The notes under the pieces: model-generated
Seen by the model: the letters and a program-made list of their open reading frames with translations, nothing else
Told to the model about the DNA's origin: nothing
Databases searched by the model: none
Shown here: piece by piece, positions 27,301-39,300 of the stretch
How the letters are laid out: the number at the start of each line of letters is the position of its first letter
How positions within the stretch are numbered: position 1 is the stretch's first letter
Program-made: the position numbers and the translations under genes
From: Mesocentrotus franciscanus
Taxonomy: Eukaryota > Echinodermata > Echinoidea > Camarodonta > Strongylocentrotidae
Assembly: GCA_037976565.1 (NCBI GenBank)
Contig: CP137682.1
Coordinates: 29,868,782-29,932,781 of the forward strand
Direction of reading: 5' to 3'
DNA: 64,000 bases

Positions 27301-30300
27301 CTGCAAAAGGGACATAGTATCTTTATAGTAGACCATGACATCTCTACAATGGGCATTAGTTTATCCAGGACCCTTTTTCATTAAACCTGTTATCAGCAAC
27401 AAGTGTCAAAATTTAATGAAAGATTTGCTCACAGCCAATCAAACGCAATAGTTTCAGAAGTTCATAACAATTATTGTAACTCGTCATTGATAAAAGGTTT
27501 TATGAAACAGGGTCCAATTAAGGTTCTTGCCAGAGGATAACAGCCTTGGTGCTAATATCAAACATGGGGGAGTACAGCAAACCACTATGGGCAAATTGTC
27601 TCTGACAAGGGTAGCAGTAAGGCTATTAAATATGCCAATGCATACTTTCAACCTGTCAAATTGTTCTGGTCTTCTTAAATCATTGATATTCCAACCCACC
27701 TAGCTTGAGGCCTATAGATTTAGCAACCTGCTTGTCATCATCTGATGAGTTCTTTGTGACGGGGGTCAAGGAGCAAGGATGCCATGTCCACATTTTCTCC
27801 AAACCAATCAATCGTACCCGGATGTTGTACCGTGAATCGACGCTCATCACCGTTCCTTCCATTCCTAGACACTGAAAATAGAAATGAAGGAATTGTTGAT
27901 AATCATTTATTTTGCCTGTAGTGAAAAATCTTTAAAAGGAAAACTCTTACATCAAAATCCCAAGACTACATCCTCTCCAAACCAATCAATCGCATCTGGC
28001 TTTTGTAACGTTCTTCACTGTCCCTTCCATTCCTAGACACTAAAATAGAAACGGAGTATCGAGACCGAAACAGAGATGATGTAATGTTTAATATATAAAC
28101 AGATAATATTAGACAGTATCCAATTTGATAATTAAGCACATGGGTGCAATATTTTATTAAATTTTTTGAGAAAGGCTACAGGATTATTTAATACAAACTT
28201 TTGCCACCTGTCTTCCAAGAAAATCAAAGTTGAATATAATAATCATTTATAATGCATGTTTCAAAAACTTAAAGAACACTTTTAAACATACTCAAATTAA
28301 AAGGAAGTATTATACTGGTCCAACTTTTTGTATTATGTATTCTATTGTTCCTGATCCGTAGTGATACAGGATTCCATATAAAAGGTAATTCTTGGTCCCA
28401 AAGAGTTTCCTAGAAAGCCCACAAATCGACATTCAGAAATATGGCTAGACCTTTCTATGTCATAATCACCAGTGGCTCCCCATGTAGTCACCATACTTTC
28501 TCATGAAAGGCCACTAGACCTTATGTCTCCCAAGATAAAAACAAAATTTGAATTTCATGCCAAACAACTATTTTTATTTTTGCCTAAAATTAATGATTAG
28601 CTTTGATTGATTACAACCATGATCTATTCAGATTTTAGATGTCATGCGACATACTGACTGGTCCTTGTGAAAGATTTGTGATAGTTCATAATATTGTTAC
28701 CAGCACAAGCATGTGCAAGTATCATGTAATTATATATGCAACTAGACTTGAATACATCACTTAGACGAATTAGGTGATACGTATCCTAATTTGCATAATG
28801 AAGAATGCATTTTCACGATTCCATCTTATCACGATATCCAGTCATGTGCTTTCTATAAATATCATGTTTTAGCTTCGGAGCATTAATCATTATGGATAAT
28901 ATGGAATATAGATGAAGCCAACATGACCTTTGATCCTCATTTACATGATGAAGAGAGCGTTTTCGTTTATAAGTGTCATTTTATAAAATGATCTTTGTAT
29001 CTTGTTCTACAAGTTTAAATTAAATTTCAAGTGCATATTCTGTATGGTTAGTGAGATATTAAACAATGAAATGTTTGGCCTTAGACCCTCATTAAAATAT
29101 TAAAAACAATATTTTCGTGATTTGACGTTTTTAAAATATGAAATGAGGTAAGATAAGGTTATTGAGATACAATTCACAATATATTTGACCTTTGACCCTA
29201 TTAATTAACATAATTAACATAATTAAGGAGGCATTTAGGCAGTTTTGTTTTATTTTATGAAATATTTGTGTTGTCAATATCTTTTCACATCCGAAATATG
29301 AAGTCAGTAGCATCAGCCTTTATGGAATTAAAGACCAGAAACATATGTTACTGTTTACCCACATTTAAAAAAAGATTTGGACTTCTAACTTCAATAAATA
29401 AAATTAACAAGATCCCATCATCTGAAAAAAGTATTATGCCAGCACTTCTTGAAGCTCACAATCTCAAGTACAACACTGTGAAATCTGGGTGAAATTTCAG
29501 TCGAAATAACCGAGATATGGTCCAAAGGACATTGGCAAACATAAAATAAATTGAGTGAAATTGAAACCTCCGTTCATATAAAACGTGCATGTTCAAACTG
29601 AATTTTGATTTGGGCTCGTCGTCTTTGACCAGAAATTTTGTCATGATCAAGTCATCAAAACGCACTTCAGAGCATAACCGCAGCTATAACATATTAACAT
29701 TTGGGAGAAATTTGAAAAAAGATAAACGAGATATGGTCAAAAGTACGTTGTCATTGATTACGATTAAAATTTAAATCTTTAACTTTAACGTGCTATGTGA
29801 TGACGTCATAAAATCCGATTAGCCAAAAAGATGTATCAAATCATATTTCACACACATACTCTATCCGCATATCAAGAAAAATTGGGGGTACCCTTGCATT
29901 TAAAGAAGTTATGGCCCATTAAACAAATACATGTTTTTACCGTATTTTGCAAATCTGTTCGCGCGTGTGTTTTTATCTTTTCATGAGGTGCGAGTTTTCC
30001 ATCATTTTGAGTAAAAAATGACTTAAATTGAAAGAAATTTTTTGAGGAGAGTATCAGGATTCCAAAATATGCCTCGAAACGGAATTTCTCATATCCGGTG
30101 GCGTTATGCACGCAAATACGCAGCGAACAGTCCCGTATTGTCTGAAACGTATAGAAAATTACTTGGTTTGGGGTTTCGAGCACTTTTGTTTAAAGCACGC
30201 GTACGCGCGCATTTGAAGGGCACGCGCATGCGCGTGGGCTAAAATTCTGACCCATGACCTAAGCATGATTGATGCCAAATTTGAATTGAAATTGATATTG

Positions 30301-33300
30301 CATGGCTGGGATACGACCATTAACGACATTTTATATAATGACTCATGATGACGTCATGATGCCCTGGGGCGTGTTTCATCAACTAAAATCGATTTCGATT
30401 TTAAAAATCGATTTTAAGGCCGAATCGATTTTAGCTTAAAACTGATAGTTGTGAGCTGTTTCATCAAATCGATTTTAAGCTAGAATAGATTTTTAGGGGT
30501 CTGTAATCAAGGCTAGTCAATTTGGGGTAAATCATAGAGATATATACTTACTAACACTAGAGGGCGTACTCACTCAAATTGCTGCGCCGACCTGGAGGCT
30601 TGGCTGGCAGCCATTACTAAGGAGGGCAGAACAACGGACGACCCTACAAGATACTGTGCACAACATATGGGGAAAATTAGGAGAAGCCAGGTTCGTGCGT
30701 TGCATTTGGTTGTTCGTACCGAAGAAAGAAAGGGAACTGCATATTCTTTCACAAGTAAGTTCTTCTTAATGTTATGTTGATTATTAATGGGATTTTAGAG
30801 CTAAAAATGTAGTTTATCAGTGACTGTACTCGGGTATTGTCTCATGACAAGCCACCGCAGCTAACGTCCCTGCAGCAGCGGAGCGCGCCAGTCCACGCCC
30901 GCCGGGCTGGCGCAGGCATATGCATGGGTTAAGGATCTGGGGACGGTGATGGGAAAATTCCGCTGCGCTGGAGTTGCCACTCCAAGAGTCTGAGATTCCA
31001 ACTCGGAAATATTAACTCCATGAGCTTGATTCTATTAACGAAAAGTCTAGAAATCTAATTTCAACTAATTCAAGATAAAAATCAAATGTCTCTTTTATAG
31101 AAGTCTAGACTAGTCTATTTTAACTAAACTGTAAAGCCCGAAAGGCATGCAAAGCCAGGCTAGACAGAAATAACCGTCTGGTATGGGTCATTCTTTAATA
31201 AAACTGACATTTGTTGACATTCCCCATATGTATAGAGGCGGTCAGAGGGGCCAGATGCAACCTCAGCGGAACAACCGTCGATATCAGAGACTGAAGCTTT
31301 CGGTCTAAGCCAGGCTAACCTACCATATTTCACATCACAGGCATTATATCCAACGGCCAACTAGGCTAGCTTAAAATAGAAAGCCCACCGCACACTTCAC
31401 TATTTCTATCCGATTTGCTTATGACTTGCTGACATCATTATGAAATACTGCTTCGCGATTGGCTGGAAGCTGCTTCCAGTTTCAGTCTTAAAAATCATAT
31501 GAAATAGCATGAATAATAGACTAGAACAATTGTCATGTTATGAGAAAAAACTCATTGTTTACATTTGCTTTTATTGTAATGCAGGAATACACCCAAGAGA
31601 CCTTGGGCCTACCATCTTTCCTGGACATCCTCTTTATAAACAGACCCATGGCTTGAAGAGACTCCCAGCAAAACCAAGCACGAAGCGACCGGAAGATTCA
31701 ACAGGATTACCTCTTCTTCCGTACAGGCGTACACTGATGCTGATGTAGCCTATAATCTAGGCGGAGTGCCGAGCTTTTTTCTTTGCTGCTAGACTAACCC
31801 TAAGCAGAACGTCTGATACGGCGAGACTACGAACCGTGAGTCGCGAAGCGGCTCACCGCCTATAATCACTGGTCTAGCTAATCAATATTCATATATATTC
31901 AAAATGGCGGATCTATGAATCATTCAACAGCCCTACCAAATAAGGTACACCTATGTTACGTTCGACCAATCAGATATAAGAAACCGCAACGAAAAAGATT
32001 GCGCTCGTCCATTACTAAATAGGGGTAATAAAAAGGAAGAAGGGGAGATGAAACCAAAAAATCTTTAAAATGATCATTTTACTACTGTGAAATATCAAAA
32101 ATTAAAAATTGTAGTTTTATGTGAACAATAAAACATATATCTTTGTATGGTAAAACAATTATCGTATCAAATTTACAATGACAAATTAGTGGTTCCCCTT
32201 GTTTTGGTAGTGCCAGTAGTGCCACTAGTGGTACCGGTAGTTTTACGGCGGTACTTTCGTTCTGCCAACGGCAACGACTCGAGTCATCATGATCATAGAA
32301 TCCGTGGTCGCGTAGAAAATCACAGCACAAGGGGATTGCTTGGTATATTGCACTCTTTCCAAAACCAGTAGGTAATGCAACAAAAATATCCCTGCCGGCT
32401 TCAATAACGCTACGAATAGCGGATTCCTGCAGTTCTCTGAATTTTCCATTAGGAATGCCTAGTTTGTTGGCCGCATATGATAAACTTTCTCGCAGAAGAT
32501 CGTCGTCGCATGAACTACCCGCCATCTTGGATGAAGAAAATGACGTAATGTCACGTGATTTATAATATGCATATAGACTCTTCTCCATACGTGTTTCTGA
32601 TTGGTTGAGTTCATTTCGTATTCATGAGGTTTTTTCGTACGAAAAACTGCCACGGATTCATGGTCGATAATAGAAAAACAACGACTAAAGCTAGACCAGT
32701 GATTATAGGCGGTGAGCCGCTTCGCGACTCACGGTTCGTAGTCTCGCCGTATCAGACGTTCTGCTTAGGGTTAGTCTAGCAGCAAAGAAAAAAGCTCGGC
32801 ACTCCGCCTAGATTATAGGCTAATGCTGATGCTGATGTACAACATCCGAAAGTGCTCCCGTGCCTCCAAAGAAACCCTATGACATTACAAAAGAACATGA
32901 CTATTCGTTTTCTATTCGAATTGATCAGAAACTGAAGATAACCAGACAGCAACTGCAGGATGCCAAGAAACAGCTTAAAGTGGTGAAACGGAAAGAGGAG
33001 AGATGAAAAACCAGGACTCTCTTGCAGGAAGTCCACTAAAGCAAGCTCATTAGCCAAGGCCAGCTTGACCCACTTCAACACAACTTTGGAGAGAACGCAT
33101 TTACAGAAAACCCCAATTTTGTCTTATTGCACACCTTATACACACCCATAGATCTTTTTTGTACATAGGTTTGAATTTTGGCCCAAAGTGGAAAACTTCT
33201 TTTGAAGAGATTTGATAACAGAACAATTATATGGAATAATGTCACTAGATGTAAACCCATAAGATTGTCCACTCTTTGGCTATCTAGTATCTACTGTGTA

Positions 33301-36300
33301 AATTTTAGGGGTAATCAGTTCCAAAATTATTATTATACCTGATGAATAATGATGGCAAAAGACCTTGTTACCATTAGGTTTCACTGAATAGTGTATTGCA
33401 GTATCCTGAGATGTAAGTCTCTTCAATTATAGTTCTTCATAGCAATACAGGTGACTTGGAATATATATGCTCAATTACTATTTCTGGTTTGCATACATGT
33501 ATTACTCGATGAAATGTCTTTGTAATTAGTAAATTTGGGGCTAAAATCATAGATGTTGTTTTTGCAATGTCTGTCCTTTCAATTGTGATGTATTATAGCA
33601 GTATATATGTCCGATAAAATGTCAAAACTTAAATGCCTATTATGCTGTAGAATATTCAACACACTTGTGGTAATAAAAGGTTCATTTATTCATTTTTTCT
33701 TCAAATCAAATTATCATAAGTTAATTCTCTAAAAACTGGTTGATGAAGAAAATAAGAAATACACTGTATCAAGGAGAATATTATTTATGGAGAAAAAAGT
33801 GTGAATAAATAATTATTACATCAATGATCAGCTGTTTTTAAAGAATATTTATATATATTTCTAGTGAACTGCAAAGAATTGAATTATTCTTTCAGACATT
33901 AATTTTCTAGAGAATAGGTGAAAGACATAAGGTGTGAATTTGATATAAAATGAGTGATAGAAGAAGAAAAGAATGTTTGGAAGGATGGATGAATGAATGA
34001 TTTGATGAGTAAATAACATATTAACATAATTTTCTTAAATAAATGTGTATAATTCTCTCCTTCCCCCTCTTCCTATCTTCAGTATCGTCCTATATCTGCA
34101 TTTCCGTTATCTACCTATCCTTCTATATTCTATCTATCTATCCATCTATTTATGTGTCTAGCTATCTACGAATCTCTATCCTAAATCTATAAGTATCAAT
34201 CTGTTTATAATAGCCATAAACATAAAATGAATATATTACCTTTAAAGCGTTTTAAATCAATAAACCCTGGCTCTTATGTTCCTGTCAGTCGGAGTTCCAA
34301 TAACTGAGTTAGAAAGACATTGGCCCTTATGCGTAAAACTTTGTTTAATTCTGAGACTAAATTATTCATTTATTCAAAAATATTCCTTGACTAGTATAAA
34401 ATAAAACACCATTTTCTTTGGATGAAATTACGAACTGATGTAGATTGACAAAGAGAAAGACATATTGAAGATATACTGCGATATAAATAGCTTTTTGTAT
34501 CCCTTTACCTCACCATAACACCCGCAATTAATCTTGACCTACACCAGTCACCATGACTGAGGCATGAGTAGGGTTCATGCATTATGCAAAATACACAATT
34601 ATAACGTTTCATACTCGAAAAACGATAAATCAACCCCAAAAATGAAGCTTCACATTGCATATCAGTAGCACAGTTTCGAATGGGACATCCGGGTATTTCT
34701 CGATGTTTTGCCCTTCTCAGTAATGGCGGACCGCCCTCCATGCGCGCGCAGAGCTTTGCACGGGCCCGTATGACGAGTCCGCACTCTAGCCTTATTAAGT
34801 ATATATCTCTATGGGGTAAATCCACTACAAAATGGCATCGGTAAACTACTGCAAGAGAGGTCCTTGAAAAGTAAGTAAATTCCGTTTTTCTCTGAAAATA
34901 TTAATTCTGTTGATAAAAACTCTGTTATTTTGGAAGAAGAAAAGTATTCCTCTCATTTTTATGCGAATACATTTTTATTTAACCGAACGATATTTAAGAT
35001 ATATCAGTTAATATCACTCCCCAACTGGGCTAAAAGTGGACGAATTGCACCGGTTAATTCATTTCAGTCCCATTCATATAAATTCATGCAGGTCCAACTA
35101 AAATTGTCTACCGATGATCGTTTGTTAGGACAGGTACAAATTCATTAATCTAATTTATTCTTGCAGTTCATAACAATATAGGTCCAACACGGCCTTAGGA
35201 ATCATCATGTTGTATGGTTACCGATGGGTCTTGTGCTAAGTTATAGTTATACTACTTTACTAGCCTAGACTAGACTATATCTAGTATAGGTTATCATTTG
35301 GGCTTTTAGAAGTTAGAATCTAGCCTAGCCTAGATAGATGATTTAGTCATTCTACTTCTAGATAGCGGATAGTCTAGATCTAGACTATCCGCTATCTAGA
35401 AGTAGAATAACTAAATCTAGTACTATCTAGATCATAATGTAGGCCTAGTCTAGATTAGATTCTAATACTTCTAAGCCCAAATCTACAACTAGGGCTAGGG
35501 TCTAGATCTAGTAATTAGTATCTAGATCTAGATCTAGAATACTATTACTAGGACCTAGACTAATCTAGACCCTCTAGACTATCTAGTCTAGATCTAGCTC
35601 TAGTCTAGGCCTAGATCTACTTCGATTTCTGGCATTCTGCCGGCCTAGTCGCGCCGGTAGGAAGTAGACTAGGCCCTAGATCTAGATGGTAATCGGTAGG
35701 CTAGATCTACAAGTTGGATTCTAGACTAGTAGATGTAAAATTTTATGTCGTAGGCCTAGTAGAGGGCCTACTAGTACTAGTAGTAGATTTTTCTTTCTAC
35801 GCACACGTATTAAAACTATTAAGCTCTAGATCTAGGCCTAGACCCTATATTAATTATTTTTTCTTAATTTCATTTTTCTTTTGACAGAGTCAGACTCAGA
35901 GATGGAGTGGACCTCGAGTCGTATCCACCGAATAGACCTTTGGTCCAACACTCAATAGTTCTCTCCTGCCATGGCTTCACAGTCTTGACTCTTGGACTTG
36001 ATTCTCATCCTACCTCAGCCTCAAGGCTCAAGGAAAGGGTTTGGATATGCAGAATGTACTCGAGCTCAATGTCTAGGTGACAGCTATAGATCCTACTGTG
36101 CTAAGCGGCCTTGTGAAGTGATCTTCTTAGTAAAAATTTGTACACCAATATTTATAAACAAAGGTAAAGTTTTCTTTTGGTTCTTCTAGACCTAGATCTA
36201 CATATAAATAAATTACTAATTTGTTGTTGAGTGTGTAATCTTGATTTTTATATATGATTAAAGGGTAAAGGTACTGGATTTCTTTACATTTTCTCTGTAG

Positions 36301-39300
36301 GTCTACAATCACAAACTAGTAATTTAATGTAAGGGGAAGTCAACCATGACAGGTCTAAATCATAGATAAATTACTACATCAGCCAGACTGATAAATATTG
36401 TACAAAGAATAGGGCAGCTATTAATGTATAAAGGTGTGATTGAACCAACTGTAATGAGCTTGTGTATGATGTAAGCTGTTCTCTTTGTTATATACCAGTT
36501 AAGGTATCTCTTTTCTATTCACGACAGGAGAATGTTCATTAATTCTGTGTACAACAGTGTTTGGATCAAGAGTAGGATATCCAAGATTAAGATTAAACTC
36601 AATAGTCCATCTTGTAAATGTCTAAAACCTTTAATGTGGTTGGTAAAAATGTGTGGGACCAAATACATTTAAATCACAATTAGAATCACTGATAAAAATG
36701 TACTTATGTTCTGTTGAACACATTAGATACAGTGACAATTATTTTTCTGAGAAATATATTTGCACTCTTCATGACACATATTATATATGTATCTATGTTT
36801 TAAATCTTAGGTTGCAAAATAAAGAGCTATGGCATCTACATGTACTGCTAATTCATGACATCTGGACTTTCATTCTTAAGTTATTGTCCATCTCTTCAAG
36901 TTGAAAAGGTAAGCAGTATCAGTTACCATAATTGATCTTATCAGTATGTTCTGTGCCTGTCATTGTTACCATACCGCTATAGCAGTCATTAAAAATGAAC
37001 AGACATAAGTCAGTACATTTTTCATAATCCTTGTAAGAAGTCTAATACCCATCTTACCCATTCTGTTGTATAAAACTTACACAAATGGTTATGAAAGGAT
37101 TTTTTTTTCCAAAGCAAACAATTTATCTTTTGTAACTAAAACCGCTTTTGTCTCAAAATTTTTAAAGAATATTTTTTTATTCTTCTACTTATTTATTTTG
37201 CAATCAAAGTATTTGACATAATCATGAATACAAAAGTTGTAGATAGATTGAAAAATTACACTAGTATTTATTAATTGATTAATTTATTACATAACTTTAA
37301 ATTCTGATTCCAGACTGCAGAGCCTGAATTACCTGCATCGTTATGCTTTATATGGAACATCAGCCAGCCTACAGATACAAGCTCCCTTTTCCAGCTTTAA
37401 GCAAGAGGACCACAATGAGATACAGATCTCGGTATCATGGACTGGTCGCTTTCTCTTACAACCACCACTTGTAAACTAAGATTTACAAATTAATTCCTCT
37501 AAAGCTATTAAAACTGCTCCATTCAAGGTACTAAAATTTGCCATCGAATATGAGATTTTTGGTTTGATAAGATGTTATCATATAATATTTTAAAGGAATT
37601 AAAATGTTCAATGATACTTCCAAGATTTCCTGAATTTTAAACAGAATTTTAGAATCTTGCGGAAGAAAAAAAAGAACTAGTTACAGTTGGAGGATAAGAC
37701 CAAAGTTATAATCCATACTAAATTAGCTCTGCAATTTTGGCCTGCACTTTCGAGAAATTTCATTTTAAGTGTTGTTCCTGATCTAAAAAGCTATGATTCT
37801 GTCATGGAGGTTATTGTTACCAAACTCACATTACACAGATAATTCTGTTCATGGCAATAAATCTTAAAATATCAAATTGAAAATTTCAAAGTAGCAATTC
37901 ATCTGAGCAGCAGTGAATCAATTTGATGGCCTATTTGGAACTCTTCCTAGAGGCACTTCTGGCATGACTATGTATCGATAATTACCTGTTGATGCCTAAA
38001 GTGCTATTGTAGCAATTGCACAATAAAGAATACAAAAGAAACAACAGAACATTGTGATTGCAGTGAAAACAGATTTGTCCTGCAGGAAATATATTAACTC
38101 TGACTTATGTTGTCCTTATAATTTTTTTCAAAGCTGATAGAAAAGTATTGATGATTAATTTCATATAGATTGTATCAAGAAAAACACATTCTCACCGACT
38201 GCATGACCTTACATGATAATGTATGTCACCTTTGTGACAAATATTACTCTTTTAATATCCAAAAAGGTACCTTGACTAGACAAGGGCAGATATCAGCTGC
38301 AATAATTCAAACAACTGGCTGTCACTTTAATAGCACTTTTATTTGTGTCAGTTCAAATGTTCTTATTGTATCCCTTGAATGTATTTGTTATGCTCATCAT
38401 TTACAAAATGTAGATTTCATTCATTAAAGCATAAACATATTGATTAGACCATTGAAGCTTTCAAATCTGTGTTAATTTTATTTTGTATGTAAACAATGTA
38501 TTGTTTGTCATTAAACAAGTTAAAGGGGGAGGCAAACAAAATGAATGGATAAGGTTGTATGCTGGTAATTATGAAATGATAAAGGACAATGATGTGTTTG
38601 TTTGATGGTGAGTATTGAAATATCCTAGCAATGCTTTTTCTTATAAGTTAGTGTTTATTTATTAATTTTTGTACTTTATTTATTTTTTGAGGAGGACTCG
38701 AGGAGGGTTCATGAAAGAACAAAAAAATCACTTTGAAAGGGGCAGAAAGCAAAGTGTTGTGATGGGAGTGTCAATGTATGTTACTGAGAGAGAGTATATG
38801 AATGGAATAACGGCACATAGTTGTAAGCAGATATGGTAAGAAAATATAGAAAAGGGAACACACAACAGAATGGAAAGGGGGCACTTATAAGAGTGAGAAG
38901 AAAACAGTAACAAGAGGAACTTTAAAACAAAGTAAAACAGGACAAATTGCATGACGGAAAATTGCACTTATAATAAATAAAAAGGGATATTAATCAGATG
39001 TAAAAGGGAATGTTTAAGGAGAAGACGGGCCCCACACTTGTGTAAGTACATGAAAAAACGGGCAATTGTGCCATTCCCAAACCCGGAGTGCCGCCTAAAC
39101 TGCGGCCTTTGGCATTGAACATGCTTGGTATTAAATTTGATAATTAAAAAATAATTGGTTATCAACAAAGACTTGTTCCCCCCCCTACCCCCCAAAATTG
39201 TCCAAAAATTGCCATTAATTTTGAACAGAATTCTCCATTTCCCGATGCATGATCAAATTAAAGTTGGCCGAAACTTATGCCTGTACAGCCAATGAATGCT

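Larger units (their letters stand above)
25975..27365 (-). mobile_element. tRNA-derived SINE, family 2, split by a nested insertion
   Basis: The SINE body occupies 25975-26210 (minus strand: cacggttcgagtcctgccgc is the B box). It resumes at about 27327 with tagtagaccatgacatctct, which in the related copy at 24.5 kb is continuous with the rest (actatagaccatgacaactc). The 1.1 kb between is a DNA element. Confidence 0.65.
30681..33006 (+). pseudogene. THAP zinc-finger/P transposase-like gene fragments
   Basis: The segment 30681-30754 encodes PGSCVAFGCSYRRKKGNCIF up to FFHK, the start of a THAP C2CH finger (C-x4-C), ending before gtaagt. The codon where the usual initiator Met would be is AAG. 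The segment at about 31585-31745 (acceptor attgtaatgcag) encodes GPTIFPGHPLYKQ, matching the VPTIFP motif that closes THAP domains. After an inserted element, 32860-33006 encodes a coiled coil (KLKITRQQLQDAKKQLKVVK) ending in TGA. The middle of the THAP domain was not found. The gene is broken. Confidence 0.6.
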
